From assembly GCA_964436865.1 (NCBI GenBank), contig CAYTFK010000089.1, forward strand, positions 1 through 21,124: a stretch of DNA of 21,124 nt, read 5' to 3'. Shown here piece by piece: positions 6,953 through 14,660 of the stretch (its first letter is position 1; each line of letters opens with the position of its first letter). The translations under genes were made by a program, and so were the position numbers. Source of the stretch: JAXGPP01 sp964436865 (GTDB lineage Bacteria > Planctomycetota > Planctomycetia > Pirellulales > Thermoguttaceae). The notes under the pieces are model-generated. The model searched no databases and had not been told where the DNA came from. It saw only the letters and a program-made list of their open reading frames with translations.

Positions 6953-8278
6953 TCAGGCCTTGCGGATCTTTTCGCGCCCGGCGGTTACATTCTTTGTGGC
7001 GTTTCGCGTGTCGACGACCAGCCGAGAGTGGCGGACGATCTCGTCATAGTCGTAGGCAGAGTGATCGGTCGCGATGAGCACGCAATCGTACTCGGCAAGC
7101 GTTTCGGGCGTCAACTCGATGCTCGTCATGTCGGGAACGTGGTGATGCCGCATTTCGGGCAACTGCGGGATGTGCGGATCGTTGTAGCTCAGTTGTGCTC
7201 CGCCGGCCAGCAGCAGCTCCATGAGGGTAAATGAGGGGCTTTCGCGCGGGTCGTCTACGTCCTTCTTGTAGGCCACTCCCAGGAGGAGAACCTTGCTGCC
7301 GTTGAGCGGCTTGCGGTGTTCGTTGAGGGCCTCGACCACGCGCTGGACGACATGCTGCGGCATGCTGGTATTGATCTCACCCGCCAGTTCGATGAAACGG
7401 GTGGTCATGCCGTGCTTGCGGGCGACCCAGGTCAGGTAGAACGGGTCGATGGGTATGCAGTGTCCGCCCAGTCCCGGGCCCGGATAGAACGCCTGATAGC
7501 CGAAGGGCTTGGTCTTGGCGGCGTCGATCACCTCCCAGACATCCATCCCCAACCGCTCGCAGAGGAGCTTCAGCTCGTTGACCAGCGCAATATTGACGGC
7601 GCGGTAGGTGTTTTCGAGGATCTTGCAGGCCTCGGCCACCTCGCAGCTAGAAACGGGCACCACTCGGACCACTGCCGCACTGTAGAGTTGCTGTGCGAGT
7701 TCGCTGCTCTTGGGTTCGATTCCGCCGACGACCTTGGGAATGCGATCGGCGGAAAAATCGGGGTTGCCCGGGTCTTCACGCTCGGGGCTGAAGGCGAGGA
7801 AGAAGTCCTCGCCAACCTTCAAGCCGGTGGCCGAAAGGATCGGCAGCATGATGTCGCGGGTGGTGCCCGGATAGGTCGTGCTCTCGAGGATCACCAGTTG
7901 ACCCTTGCGGAGCGCGGCAGCGATATGGCGAGTCGTGCCTTCGACGTAAGTGAGGTCTGGGTCGCGGCTTTCGCTGAGCGGCGTGGGAACGCAGATCAAG
8001 AGGGCATCGGCCTCGGCCAGGCGGTTCATATCGGCCGTGGGTTCGAACTTCCCTTCGCTCACGCATTCGGAAATCCACTGAGACGAGATGTGGCCGATGT
8101 AGCTCTCGCCTTTGAGGAGCCGATCGACCTTCGTCTGATCGACGTCGAAACCGATTGTCCGGTAGCCGGCGGCGATGAACGCCCGGATGAGGGGCAAGCC
8201 CACGTACCCCAACCCAATGACGCCGATGCGGGCCGATTTGTCGGCAATGGCTCTCTTCAGGGCAGAGTGGCTCATCAT
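6953..8278 (-). CDS. Nucleotide-sugar 6-dehydrogenase (UDP-Glc/UDP-GlcNAc dehydrogenase family)
   Basis: This 441-residue enzyme oxidises C6 of a UDP-sugar to a uronate with two NAD+. The N-terminal NAD domain begins IGVIGLGYVGLPL (18-30). LLICVPTPL (93-101) and ESTTYPGTT (132-140) follow, then the catalytic-lysine region and YPGPGLGGHCIPIDP with the nucleophile Cys274. The C-terminal UDP-binding domain holds VLLLGVAYKKDVDDPRESPS. The form GHCIPIDPFYLTWVARKHG and the AYKKDVDDPRESP stretch are closest to the WbpA/TviB (UDP-GlcNAc or UDP-GalNAc dehydrogenase) group rather than to Ugd proper, but specificity cannot be fixed by eye. Two ATGs stand in tandem at 8278 and 8275, behind a weak AAGAAAG. 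The gene is first of a two-gene unit with the epimerase. Confidence 0.9.
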   Translation of the reverse strand: MMSHSALKRAIADKSARIGVIGLGYVGLPLIRAFIAAGYRTIGFDVDQTKVDRLLKGESYIGHISSQWISECVSEGKFEPTADMNRLAEADALLICVPTPLSESRDPDLTYVEGTTRHIAAALRKGQLVILESTTYPGTTRDIMLPILSATGLKVGEDFFLAFSPEREDPGNPDFSADRIPKVVGGIEPKSSELAQQLYSAAVVRVVPVSSCEVAEACKILENTYRAVNIALVNELKLLCERLGMDVWEVIDAAKTKPFGYQAFYPGPGLGGHCIPIDPFYLTWVARKHGMTTRFIELAGEINTSMPQHVVQRVVEALNEHRKPLNGSKVLLLGVAYKKDVDDPRESPSFTLMELLLAGGAQLSYNDPHIPQLPEMRHHHVPDMTSIELTPETLAEYDCVLIATDHSAYDYDEIVRHSRLVVDTRNATKNVTAGREKIRKA

Positions 8279-8685
8279 GAACTTTCTTGGAAACGGATGC
8301 GAATGCCGAGGGGGGAGAAGTGTCTGGCCGCCAAACGCTCGAATTCCGGGTTCAGGCGATCATCGCTGTAGAGACCGTCGCATACCAGCGGACGAGGCTA
8401 AGGCTGGCGCAAACCGAATACTGTACCATAGGCAGGCCCGCCCCTCCAAGGCAATGAGCGAATCCCGCTCTCTGCGGCGCCCATGCTCGGCGGGCGTTCC
8501 GCAGGCGACGGTCGCGACGGATATGCGGACCGGGACGCGGCCAAGTTGGCCGCGACGGTGCGGCCGGCGGCCGTCTCTCCCCCCGCAGCGTGACCTATGA
8601 TTGACTCGGCAGCACTCATACTCCGCGCAGTCGGCACGGTGATGTTGCGCTGTTGAAACGTGGGGGCGTGCGGGAGGATCGATTC
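8279..8685. other. Divergent intergenic region, no gene seen
   Basis: About 400 bp separate the dehydrogenase start (minus) from the PilZ-like gene (plus). I see no credible gene in it; open frames here have mirror-like, arginine- and proline-rich translations. It holds a GC-rich perfect dyad (8537-8553), a second run of CGGCC repeats near 8561-8572, and a TATGAT at 8596-8601 that lacks a matching -35. It presumably carries promoters for both flanking units. Confidence 0.5.
8537..8553. repeat. Perfect GC-rich dyad
   Basis: The 17 bases at 8537-8553 read GCGGCCA, AGT, TGGCCGC, a perfect inverted repeat with 7-bp arms, extendable to 8 bp around a single central G. It lies between divergent promoters and has no T tract, so an operator is more plausible than a terminator. 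It could also be chance in GC-rich DNA. Confidence 0.35.
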
Positions 8686-9102
8686 GTGCAGCTTTTCAGT
8701 CGCCGAAAGAATCTCGACCTGCAGAGCTTCATGATGAAGCTCATCAACAACAACAATGAAGGGCTCCAGACGATGCTGGAGGGCCCGCGCGTGGAAGGTC
8801 GCGTGCGGCTGACGATCGTCGCCCTCATTATTCCGGTAGAAGGGAAGCGGCCCAGGACCGAGCAGGCCTTTGCGGCCGTTACCCGTGAATTCTCGACGCG
8901 CGGGGTTTCGATCGTGCTCAACGAGCCTCGCGGGCTGGACGACGTGATCCTCGGCTTCCGGCTTGAACGGGAGCTTCAGTTTGTCCGCGCCAAGGCGAAG
9001 CACCTCAACCCGATGGGGGCGGGCTTTTACCAGATCGGCATGCAGATGACCGAAATGCTCTCGCCGGCCGATTACCCCGAGTTGGAGACGCTAGCCATCT
9101 AG
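8686..9102 (+). CDS. Small PilZ-like protein of unknown function
   Basis: The product has 138 residues from the GTG at 8686. That start is chosen because GGGAGG (8672-8677) stands 8 nt before it; the frame extends to a TTG at 8653 with no ribosome site. The N-terminal 35 residues (NLDLQSFMMKLINNNNEG) look helical. From about residue 37 the pattern resembles a PilZ beta-barrel: GRVRLTIVALIIPV, then TREFSTRGVSIVLNEP, where PilZ has D/NxSxxG, then beta strands and GFYQIGMQM near the end, like the GYxIGxxF strand of PilZ. Glu stands where PilZ has Asp/Asn, and the RxxxR c-di-GMP arginines are not clear, so it may not bind c-di-GMP. I cannot assign a function; the PilZ suggestion is by strand pattern only. 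Confidence 0.65.
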   Translation: MQLFSRRKNLDLQSFMMKLINNNNEGLQTMLEGPRVEGRVRLTIVALIIPVEGKRPRTEQAFAAVTREFSTRGVSIVLNEPRGLDDVILGFRLERELQFVRAKAKHLNPMGAGFYQIGMQMTEMLSPADYPELETLAI

Positions 9103-9142
9103 CATTTGCCGCGCCGCGGGTGATCTTTCACTTGAAGAACTG

Positions 9143-9346
9143 GTGGACGCGACCCGCCTGGCCATCTCGGACGGTACCGACTTCGACGAGCGGCAGATCA
9201 ACCACAATTTCGACTACGACTCCGAAGCCTACGGCGAGGTTGTTGCCTGGTGCAAGGCCATGCTCCAGAGCGACTGCGTCGGTTTCATCTGCGACGACGA
9301 ACTTCGCACGCTCCAGAAGCGTGCGGAGTCATCGCGGACCAAATAA
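9143..9346 (+). CDS. Small hypothetical protein, start uncertain
   Basis: This short acidic ORF of 67 residues from a GTG at 9143 reads like real protein (GTDFDERQINHNFDYDSEAY, then VVAWCKAMLQSDCVGFICDD). A weak GAAG lies 5 nt before the GTG. The frame is open upstream to a stop at 9092-9094, and the extra residues (AAGDLSLEELVDATRLAI) also look protein-like, yet contain no ATG, GTG or TTG start. The true beginning is therefore unclear. It lies 40 bp after the PilZ-like gene and one frame over (+1). It could be a separate gene with an unusual start, or a C-terminal part of the preceding protein lost or reached by frameshift. I do not recognise the family. Confidence 0.45.
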   Translation: MDATRLAISDGTDFDERQINHNFDYDSEAYGEVVAWCKAMLQSDCVGFICDDELRTLQKRAESSRTK

Positions 9347-9730
9347 CGCGCCGCGAGAACTCGTTACTGCGGGTGCAAGGCGGAGGGGCTCTCCTTTCTC
9401 TGGTGGGGGCTTGTGGTTCGCGATCGCTTCGTCATTTCCCGCGAACGCTGCGCCAGCGATTGGGGGCATTCTGTGTCCAGTTGGGGGGCGCGCTATCGAT
9501 TGGGAAATATGGTCCCCCACGAAAACATGGCGTTCAATGCGGATAAATTATTGACATGTTCATCCGACTACGTTGAAGTAGCCCGTGCGTGCAGGATGAT
9601 GTTAGCCCAGAATAGGGGGTTATTGATCTCCCCGAAACTGAGATCCAATTTTGTTGTGATACGGGATGGCAGTAATTAGAATCGAGCGCGCGAACGTGGA
9701 GACAGAGGCATTCAGTCTGAAGGAGCCATG
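9347..9730 (+). other. Long leader region of the PEP-CTERM gene, no gene seen
   Basis: About 380 bp without a convincing gene. The part from roughly 9530 to 9700 is visibly richer in A and T than the surrounding DNA. It contains an isolated consensus TTGACA (9551-9556) without a good -10, and the better promoter at 9654-9682. A weak open frame at 9413-9679 has no family resemblance and no ribosome site. Confidence 0.5.
9654..9682 (+). promoter_or_regulatory. Probable sigma70 promoter of the PEP-CTERM gene
   Basis: TTGTGA (9654-9659, 4 of 6) and TAGAAT (9677-9682, 5 of 6) are spaced by exactly 17 bp in the AT-richer stretch. A start near 9689 gives a leader of about 40 nt that includes the GAAGGAG ribosome site. 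Confidence 0.5.
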
Positions 9731-10453
9731 ATGACCATTTTTGGGCAGATTATCAGGGCCGTTGCCATGGCGGCAATGTGCTTCGTTGCCGTTCAATCGG
9801 CGCAGGGGGGCTTGATTACCGTAGTCAACTCGGACTTCGAGACGGCACCGGTCCTGCGGCCGGATTACTTGAACAATCACTACATCACCACGGCTCCAAA
9901 CGGCTGGACGAAGACTGGGGCGGGGACTTTTGGCCGCTATGATCCCAGCCAGACTCACTACCTCGACGGTCTGATTCTGAACGGCTCGATCAGCGGCGGT
10001 GAAGTCGGAACGATGGACGGGCCGGCGGTGGCGTTCTTCTTCAATGCCGCGGGAGCGGCGCTCAGACAGACGCTGACGGAAACGCTGCAGTTGGGACGGG
10101 AGTACACACTGACGGTTGCCGTCGGCTACCGCGATAACCAACCATTTGCCGGCTACTCGATCGCATTGCTCGCAGGGGGGACGACGCTCGCAAACGCTGA
10201 TTCCCTCCTTGGCGTGACCAAGGGGACGTTCACCGACATCAGCCTGACTTACATTCCGACGGGCGCGGATCCAATTGGCTCGCCGCTAGGCATTCGTATT
10301 GGCGCTCTTAACCGGGGTGCGGTGGATTTCGACAACGTCCGATTCGATGTCGCTGCCGTGCCGGAACCGAGCACGCTCGCCATGTTCCTCGGCCTGGGCG
10401 GCATGGGATTGGTGGCAATGATCCGGCGCCGCAGCGTCTCCAGGCGGACTTAG
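9731..10453 (+). CDS. PEP-CTERM sorted secreted protein
   Basis: The product is a secreted protein of 240 residues. A Sec signal peptide (IIRAVAMAAMCFVAVQSAQG, ending near residue 26) leads into a beta-rich domain beginning VVNSDFET and ending AVDFDNVRFDV, a pattern seen in carbohydrate-binding-like jelly-roll domains. The C-terminus is a textbook PEP-CTERM tail: VPEPST (210-215), a hydrophobic helix (LAMFLGLGGMGLVAMI) and RRRSVSRR. Such tails are processed by an exosortase, which is not in this window, and deliver proteins to the cell surface or extracellular matrix. Two ATGs stand in tandem at 9728 and 9731; GAAGGAG (9719-9725) is 5 nt from the second, which is preferred. The gene has its own promoter and a strong terminator, so it is probably monocistronic. 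The ligand is unknown. Confidence 0.9.
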   Translation: MTIFGQIIRAVAMAAMCFVAVQSAQGGLITVVNSDFETAPVLRPDYLNNHYITTAPNGWTKTGAGTFGRYDPSQTHYLDGLILNGSISGGEVGTMDGPAVAFFFNAAGAALRQTLTETLQLGREYTLTVAVGYRDNQPFAGYSIALLAGGTTLANADSLLGVTKGTFTDISLTYIPTGADPIGSPLGIRIGALNRGAVDFDNVRFDVAAVPEPSTLAMFLGLGGMGLVAMIRRRSVSRRT

Positions 10454-10521
10454 GTCGGCTGAGCACCGAAGTTCGGCTCGCGCCGGCGGATGCTGCATAA
10501 ACTGATCCGCAGTTCGAAGCA

Positions 10522-10564
10522 TGAGCGAGGCAACGGTTTTGCCTCGCTCACGGTTTGGGTTTTT
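10522..10564 (+). terminator. Perfect 12-bp hairpin terminator
   Basis: TGAGCGAGGCAA (10522-10533) and TTGCCTCGCTCA (10539-10550) are perfect inverted arms around the 5-nt loop CGGTT. The T tract of five (10560-10564) comes after a 9-nt gap, so the plus-strand terminator is good but not classical. It lies between convergent genes and may also stop transcripts from the minus-strand hydrolase. Confidence 0.65.
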
Positions 10565-10578
10565 GAGGGGGCGAGGCG

Positions 10579-11481
10579 CTAGGGCGCGGTCTCGTTGTGG
10601 GCTGGCCAGAAGCCGTTCTGTTTGAGGAATTGGCTCACGCGGCGAGTGGTGGTCTGGAGATCGGGCGGGCGATTGAACCAGCTATGCCCCTTCCCCTCCG
10701 CGGTGAAGAGTTCCACCTTGACGCCCTTGGCCGCGAGCGCATCGCGGAAGGAGACAGCTTGCCGGTAGGGAACGGTGGTGTCCTGGTCGCCGTGCAGGAT
10801 GAGAGTGGGCGGTGCGTTGGCCGAAACGTGAGTAATCGGCGACCAGCGCCCCAGATCGGCTGCGCCAGGACGTCTGTCGCCGGCACGTTTACGTCGCTCA
10901 ACCGCTTTGCCCAGTTCGCGCAGGTCGAGAGCCGGGTTGAACAGGATGAGCAGATCGGCACGGCTCGATGTCTGGAGGTTCGGTCCCTGGCCTTCAAACT
11001 CGCCCGGCGTCAATCCGACCATCGCCGCGAGATGTCCACCTGCTGAACCGCCCCCCACCGCAATCCGGTTAGGATCGACGCCGTACTTCTCGGCGTTCGC
11101 GCGGAAGAACCTTACGGCGGCCTTGGCGTCCTCGATGCACGCTGGGAACGGAGCCTCGCCCGTCAACCGGTAGCGGACCGAGGCACAAACCACTCCAAAG
11201 CTCGCCAGGCTCTCGGACTGCGGCCGGAACTGGGTCGGTTTGCCGCCGCTGAAGCCTCCACCATGGAGCCAGACGACCGCCGGGCGGTTCTTCTTGCCGT
11301 CCTGGGGCAGGTACAGGTCGAGTGTGAGGCTGAGACCGTCGACTTGCTGGTACTCTACCCGGTCGGTGGACACCTTGACGGGGCCGGGTGTCTGGCCGGA
11401 TGCCATCGGCAGCCAAGCCAGTGAAATGAGTACGGTCAGACCGGCGGCGGTTTGCCGGGCGGCAAGGCGGGGGTGGCGCAT
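10579..11481 (-). CDS. Secreted alpha/beta hydrolase (esterase/lipase family)
   Basis: This is an exported serine hydrolase of 300 residues. A signal peptide (AAGLTVLISLAWLPMASGQ, ending near residue 29) precedes an HSL/BD-FAE-like alpha/beta hydrolase. The oxyanion motif is HGGGFSGG (73-80), the nucleophile is Ser146 in GGGSAGGH, the acid is Asp234 in HGDQDTTVP and the base is His266 in GKGHSWF. The core DLYLP and VWLHGGGF stretches are typical of planctomycete acetylesterases of this type, thought to deacetylate sugars or polysaccharides. The frame reaches a start at 11577, but the ATG at 11481 puts the signal peptide at the N-terminus and is preferred, although its ribosome site is weak. 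It is divergent from the isomerase-like gene, with 134 bp between starts. The true substrate is unknown. Confidence 0.88.
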   Translation of the reverse strand: MRHPRLAARQTAAGLTVLISLAWLPMASGQTPGPVKVSTDRVEYQQVDGLSLTLDLYLPQDGKKNRPAVVWLHGGGFSGGKPTQFRPQSESLASFGVVCASVRYRLTGEAPFPACIEDAKAAVRFFRANAEKYGVDPNRIAVGGGSAGGHLAAMVGLTPGEFEGQGPNLQTSSRADLLILFNPALDLRELGKAVERRKRAGDRRPGAADLGRWSPITHVSANAPPTLILHGDQDTTVPYRQAVSFRDALAAKGVKVELFTAEGKGHSWFNRPPDLQTTTRRVSQFLKQNGFWPAHNETAP

Positions 11482-11615
11482 GGAAACGGCACTCTGGTGA
11501 AGATTGGCGATCGGGAAAGGCGACCGTTCAGGATAGTCGCACGGGCTGCCCGTTGCCAAGCGGATCATGGCTGGCAAGAATAGCGGGACTTAACCCAGCC
11601 AGTGGAGCCGACACC
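11482..11615. other. Divergent promoter region
   Basis: These 134 bp separate the hydrolase and isomerase starts and must carry both promoters. I see no strong hexamer pair. AGTGGAG (11601-11607), a ribosome site 8 nt before the GTG at 11616, is the only clear signal. Confidence 0.4.
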
Positions 11616-12575
11616 GTGAAGAATCTGCTTTCGCGTCGTGAGTTGATCATCCAGAGCGGGCTTTGCCTGGCGGCGACCGCCGCGGCGACTGCTGCGACCA
11701 GTGCCGCCGAACCGCCGCGTGAATCGGCCGCGCGGGAGCCCTTCGGCTACTCGCTCAACCTGGCCACCGTGATGGGGCACAAACTTTCCCTGAAAGAGGA
11801 GATCGAGCTTGCCGCCAAGGCCGGATGGAAAGGCGTCGAACCCTGGGTGCGGAACATCGAGAAGTACCAGGCTGAAGGCGGATCGCTCGCGGACATCAAG
11901 AAGCGGGCGGCGGACCTCGGGCTGGAGGTGGTCAGCGCCATCGGTTTCGCTGCCTGGGCCGTCGACGACGATGCCGAGCGAGCGGCCGGGTTGGAGCAGT
12001 TTCGGCGCGATATGGATCTCGTGCGGCAGATCGGCGGCACGCGAATCGCGGCATCGCCGGCGGGGATCAATCGAGTCGCCGGCGTCGATTTGCTCCAGGT
12101 GGGGGATCGCTATCGCAAGGTGCTCGAGTTGGGGCGCGAGATGGGTGTCGTCCCGCAATTGGAGATCTGGGGATCGTCGCAGTCGTTGAGCCGCGTCGGC
12201 GAGGCCGCCATGGTGGCCGCCGCGGCCGATCATCCAGACGCCTGTCTCTTGCTGGACGTTTACCACATGTTCCGCGGCGGATCGGGTTTCGAGAGCCTGC
12301 GGTTGTTGAACGGCGCGGCGATGCATGCTTTCCACGTCAACGACTACCCGGCCGACCCGCCGCGAGAGCAACTCAACGACAGCCATCGCGTCTACCCTGG
12401 CGACGGCATCGCGCCGTACGACCAGATTTTGCGGACGCTCTACGATACCGGTTTCCGCGGAATGCTGTCGCTGGAGGTGTTCAATCGCGACTACTGGGCG
12501 CAGGATCCGCTGACGGTGGCGCGGACGGGCTTGGAGAAGTGCCGGGCGGTGGTCCAGCACGCCATGGCCGGATGA
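11616..12575 (+). CDS. Sugar phosphate isomerase/epimerase-like protein, Tat-exported
   Basis: The product is a TIM-barrel protein of the xylose isomerase-like (AP endonuclease 2) superfamily, 319 residues. The start is the GTG at 11616, set by GGAG (11604-11607) 8 nt before it. This puts the twin-arginine signal SRRELIIQSGLCLAAT at residues 6-21, so a folded protein is exported. The barrel strands carry the usual metal-site residues: Glu183 in QLEIWGSS, Asp214 and His217 in LLLDVYHMF, His240 in HAFHVNDYP and Glu287 in LSLEVFNRDYW. AWAVDDDAERAAGLEQFRRD is the normal helix region of the family. The exact reaction cannot be told; relatives isomerise or epimerise keto-sugars such as inosose. Divergent pairing with a secreted hydrolase suggests a shared role in processing extracytoplasmic sugars, which is inference. 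Confidence 0.87.
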   Translation: MKNLLSRRELIIQSGLCLAATAAATAATSAAEPPRESAAREPFGYSLNLATVMGHKLSLKEEIELAAKAGWKGVEPWVRNIEKYQAEGGSLADIKKRAADLGLEVVSAIGFAAWAVDDDAERAAGLEQFRRDMDLVRQIGGTRIAASPAGINRVAGVDLLQVGDRYRKVLELGREMGVVPQLEIWGSSQSLSRVGEAAMVAAAADHPDACLLLDVYHMFRGGSGFESLRLLNGAAMHAFHVNDYPADPPREQLNDSHRVYPGDGIAPYDQILRTLYDTGFRGMLSLEVFNRDYWAQDPLTVARTGLEKCRAVVQHAMAG

Positions 12576-12617
12576 GAAGCCGCCGCCCGGTCGCTCGGTG
12601 AAGCCAGCTCAGGGCAA

Positions 12618-14537
12618 TTACGCGCGCGGCGCCACCAGTTCGCGGTCTTCGTCGGGGACATGAGCTTCGTCGTCGCCATCGTCCAGGCCTCCACGACCGC
12701 GGGCGAAGGAGAGGATGGCTTCGACGACCAGCCAGGCGGCCATGATCAACACGGCGACGGAGACGGCGAACAGCGACGTCTTGCCGTCGGTCCAGAACTT
12801 GCCGAGGCTCAGGACCATCGCCCACGACGACATGACGAGCATCAGGATCATGGGGACGAGCGTGTAGACGACCGGCCGGCCGAGCTTGTAGAGGAAGACG
12901 CTTATGATGAGCAGCGTCAGCCCGGCGAGCAACTGGTTCGATGAGCCGAAGAGGGTCCACAGGGTCTTGCCTGCCGGCACCAGGGCGAAGAAGGCGATGC
13001 CCACCACAGCCACGCCCGAGGCGAAGTAGCGGTTGGCGAGGAAATCGAGCTTCAGCGACCGGCAGACTTCCTCGACGTTGAATCGCAGCAGCCGCGTGGC
13101 GGAGTCGAGCGTGGTCAGGGCGAAGGCGACGACCGTTACCGCCAGAAGGGTCCGACCGTGGGCGATGGGAATGCCGAGGTGGTTGAGAAAGTTGGCGCCG
13201 CCGCGGATCATCGCACTGAGTTGCACCGCCAGTCCGCCCCCCTGAATGCCGCTCCACGAAGAGTAGATGCCGCCGGCCTGCCACTGCGAGGCGTTGAGTC
13301 CAGCCACACAGGCAACGATCACCAGGATGGCCAGTGCCGCCTCGACGAGCATGGCGCCGTAGCCGATCGGCATGGCGTCGGTCTCGCGATTGAGTTGCTT
13401 GACGGTCGTGCCGCTGGAGACGAGCGAATGGAATCCGCTCACCGCGCCGCAGGCGATGGTCACGAATAGAAAGGGGAATATCGGCGGGGCGCCGGGCACG
13501 GTGCGAACCATCTCGGCTTCGATATGGTTCTCGGGCGCGCCGACGATGCCGGCGATCGTCAGGCCGAGGATCATCGTGGCCAGGGCGAAATAGAGCTGAA
13601 AGCTGTTGATGTAGTCGCGCGGCTGGAGGAGGAGCCAGACCGGCAAGACCGAGGCGATGAAGGCATAGCCCAACAGGACCGCAATCCAGGCGTGATAGGC
13701 CTTCCATACGGCGGTACCGGAAACCTTCTGGGAACCGATCTGTTCAGCCCCGGCCGTGTCGCCCGCGGCCTGGAGATAGCGGATCGCCTCGACGGCGCCA
13801 TAGGGGCGGTGGAGGAACAGGCCCTCCTCGCCCGGCCCGGCCTTCGGCGCTGCGTCTAGAGCCGCACGCGTTTCGGGCGCCGCAAACCACTCGTAGGTCA
13901 TGACCGGCTGCTCGACTCCCCAGAGAATCAAACCGGCGAAGGCGGCCAGCGCCACCACGGTGGTCGCCGCCAATGGGGCCTTGAAGTGGTAGACCGAGAT
14001 TCCGACGACGACCGCCACCGCCATCAGTCCGAGTGAAGGAATGATCGCATCGGGGTTGTAGTTCACAAACAGGTCGGCGATCGTGTTGCAGAACGCCCCC
14101 ATGGCGACCGACATGAGAAAGAAGATGATCAGCAGCGCCAGCAGCCTGGCCCGCGGACCCATGACGTGCTGGCAGACTTCGCCAATCGACTTGCCCTTGT
14201 AACGGAGGCTGACTCGCAGCGCGCCGAGGTCGTGAACCGCGCCGATGAAGATCGATCCGAAGATCACCCACAGCACGGCCGGCAGCCAGCCCCAGACCAC
14301 GGCGATCGCCGGGCCGAGAATCGGCCCGAGGCCGGCAATCGACGCGAAATGGTGGCCGAAAAGAATGGGGATGCGGGTGGGCACATAATCGATGCCATCC
14401 TGCAGCTCATGCGACGGCGTCGTACGGTTGGGATCGAACCGGAAGATCCGTCGCCCGAGAAATCGCCCGTACGTGAAGTAGGCGGTGAGCAAAAGGGCGA
14501 ACGAGACCAAAGCGATCAGTGCGGCGTTGTCGAGCAT
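12618..14537 (-). CDS. cstA: CstA-family carbon starvation / pyruvate-peptide transporter
   Basis: This 639-residue integral membrane protein has many membrane segments. GHHFASIAGLGPILGPAIAV (61-80) is the CstA family signature. IFGSIFIGAVHDLGAL (92-107) and LLLQPRDYINSF (302-313) are the other conserved landmarks, and SGFHSLVSSGTTVKQL and FGSSNQLLAGLTL lie in the C-terminal half. Members transport pyruvate (BtsT, CstA) or peptides into the cell during carbon limitation. Between the N-terminal helices and the next core segment there is a hydrophilic stretch at about 210-279 (EQPVMTYEW to SGTAVWKAY), longer than I would expect. The ATG at 14537 is preferred to the TTG at 14552, which adds five residues; neither has a clear ribosome site. 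The gene is convergent with the isomerase-like gene (42 bp apart) and divergent from trxB. Confidence 0.93.
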   Translation of the reverse strand: MLDNAALIALVSFALLLTAYFTYGRFLGRRIFRFDPNRTTPSHELQDGIDYVPTRIPILFGHHFASIAGLGPILGPAIAVVWGWLPAVLWVIFGSIFIGAVHDLGALRVSLRYKGKSIGEVCQHVMGPRARLLALLIIFFLMSVAMGAFCNTIADLFVNYNPDAIIPSLGLMAVAVVVGISVYHFKAPLAATTVVALAAFAGLILWGVEQPVMTYEWFAAPETRAALDAAPKAGPGEEGLFLHRPYGAVEAIRYLQAAGDTAGAEQIGSQKVSGTAVWKAYHAWIAVLLGYAFIASVLPVWLLLQPRDYINSFQLYFALATMILGLTIAGIVGAPENHIEAEMVRTVPGAPPIFPFLFVTIACGAVSGFHSLVSSGTTVKQLNRETDAMPIGYGAMLVEAALAILVIVACVAGLNASQWQAGGIYSSWSGIQGGGLAVQLSAMIRGGANFLNHLGIPIAHGRTLLAVTVVAFALTTLDSATRLLRFNVEEVCRSLKLDFLANRYFASGVAVVGIAFFALVPAGKTLWTLFGSSNQLLAGLTLLIISVFLYKLGRPVVYTLVPMILMLVMSSWAMVLSLGKFWTDGKTSLFAVSVAVLIMAAWLVVEAILSFARGRGGLDDGDDEAHVPDEDRELVAPRA

Positions 14538-14660
14538 GCGAGTGTTCTGCAACAGAACAGGTTTGAGCCCCGAATATAGCCAGTAGAAACCCCCGCCATC
14601 GTGCCGTCAACGGTAGCCCCGAGAGCCTGGAAAGCGGGCTCCGGCCACGGAGCGTGCGGC

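Noticed and set aside
8398..9003. Minus-strand open frame opposite the PilZ-like gene
   Set aside because: It lacks protein features, and the plus-strand gene has a strong ribosome site and better composition.
9551..9580. Consensus TTGACA as a promoter
   Set aside because: The best hexamer at 16-18 bp spacing (TGAAGT) matches only three of six bases.
9413..9679. Open frame of 88 codons before the PEP-CTERM gene
   Set aside because: It has no ribosome site and no family resemblance, and it overlaps the best promoter.
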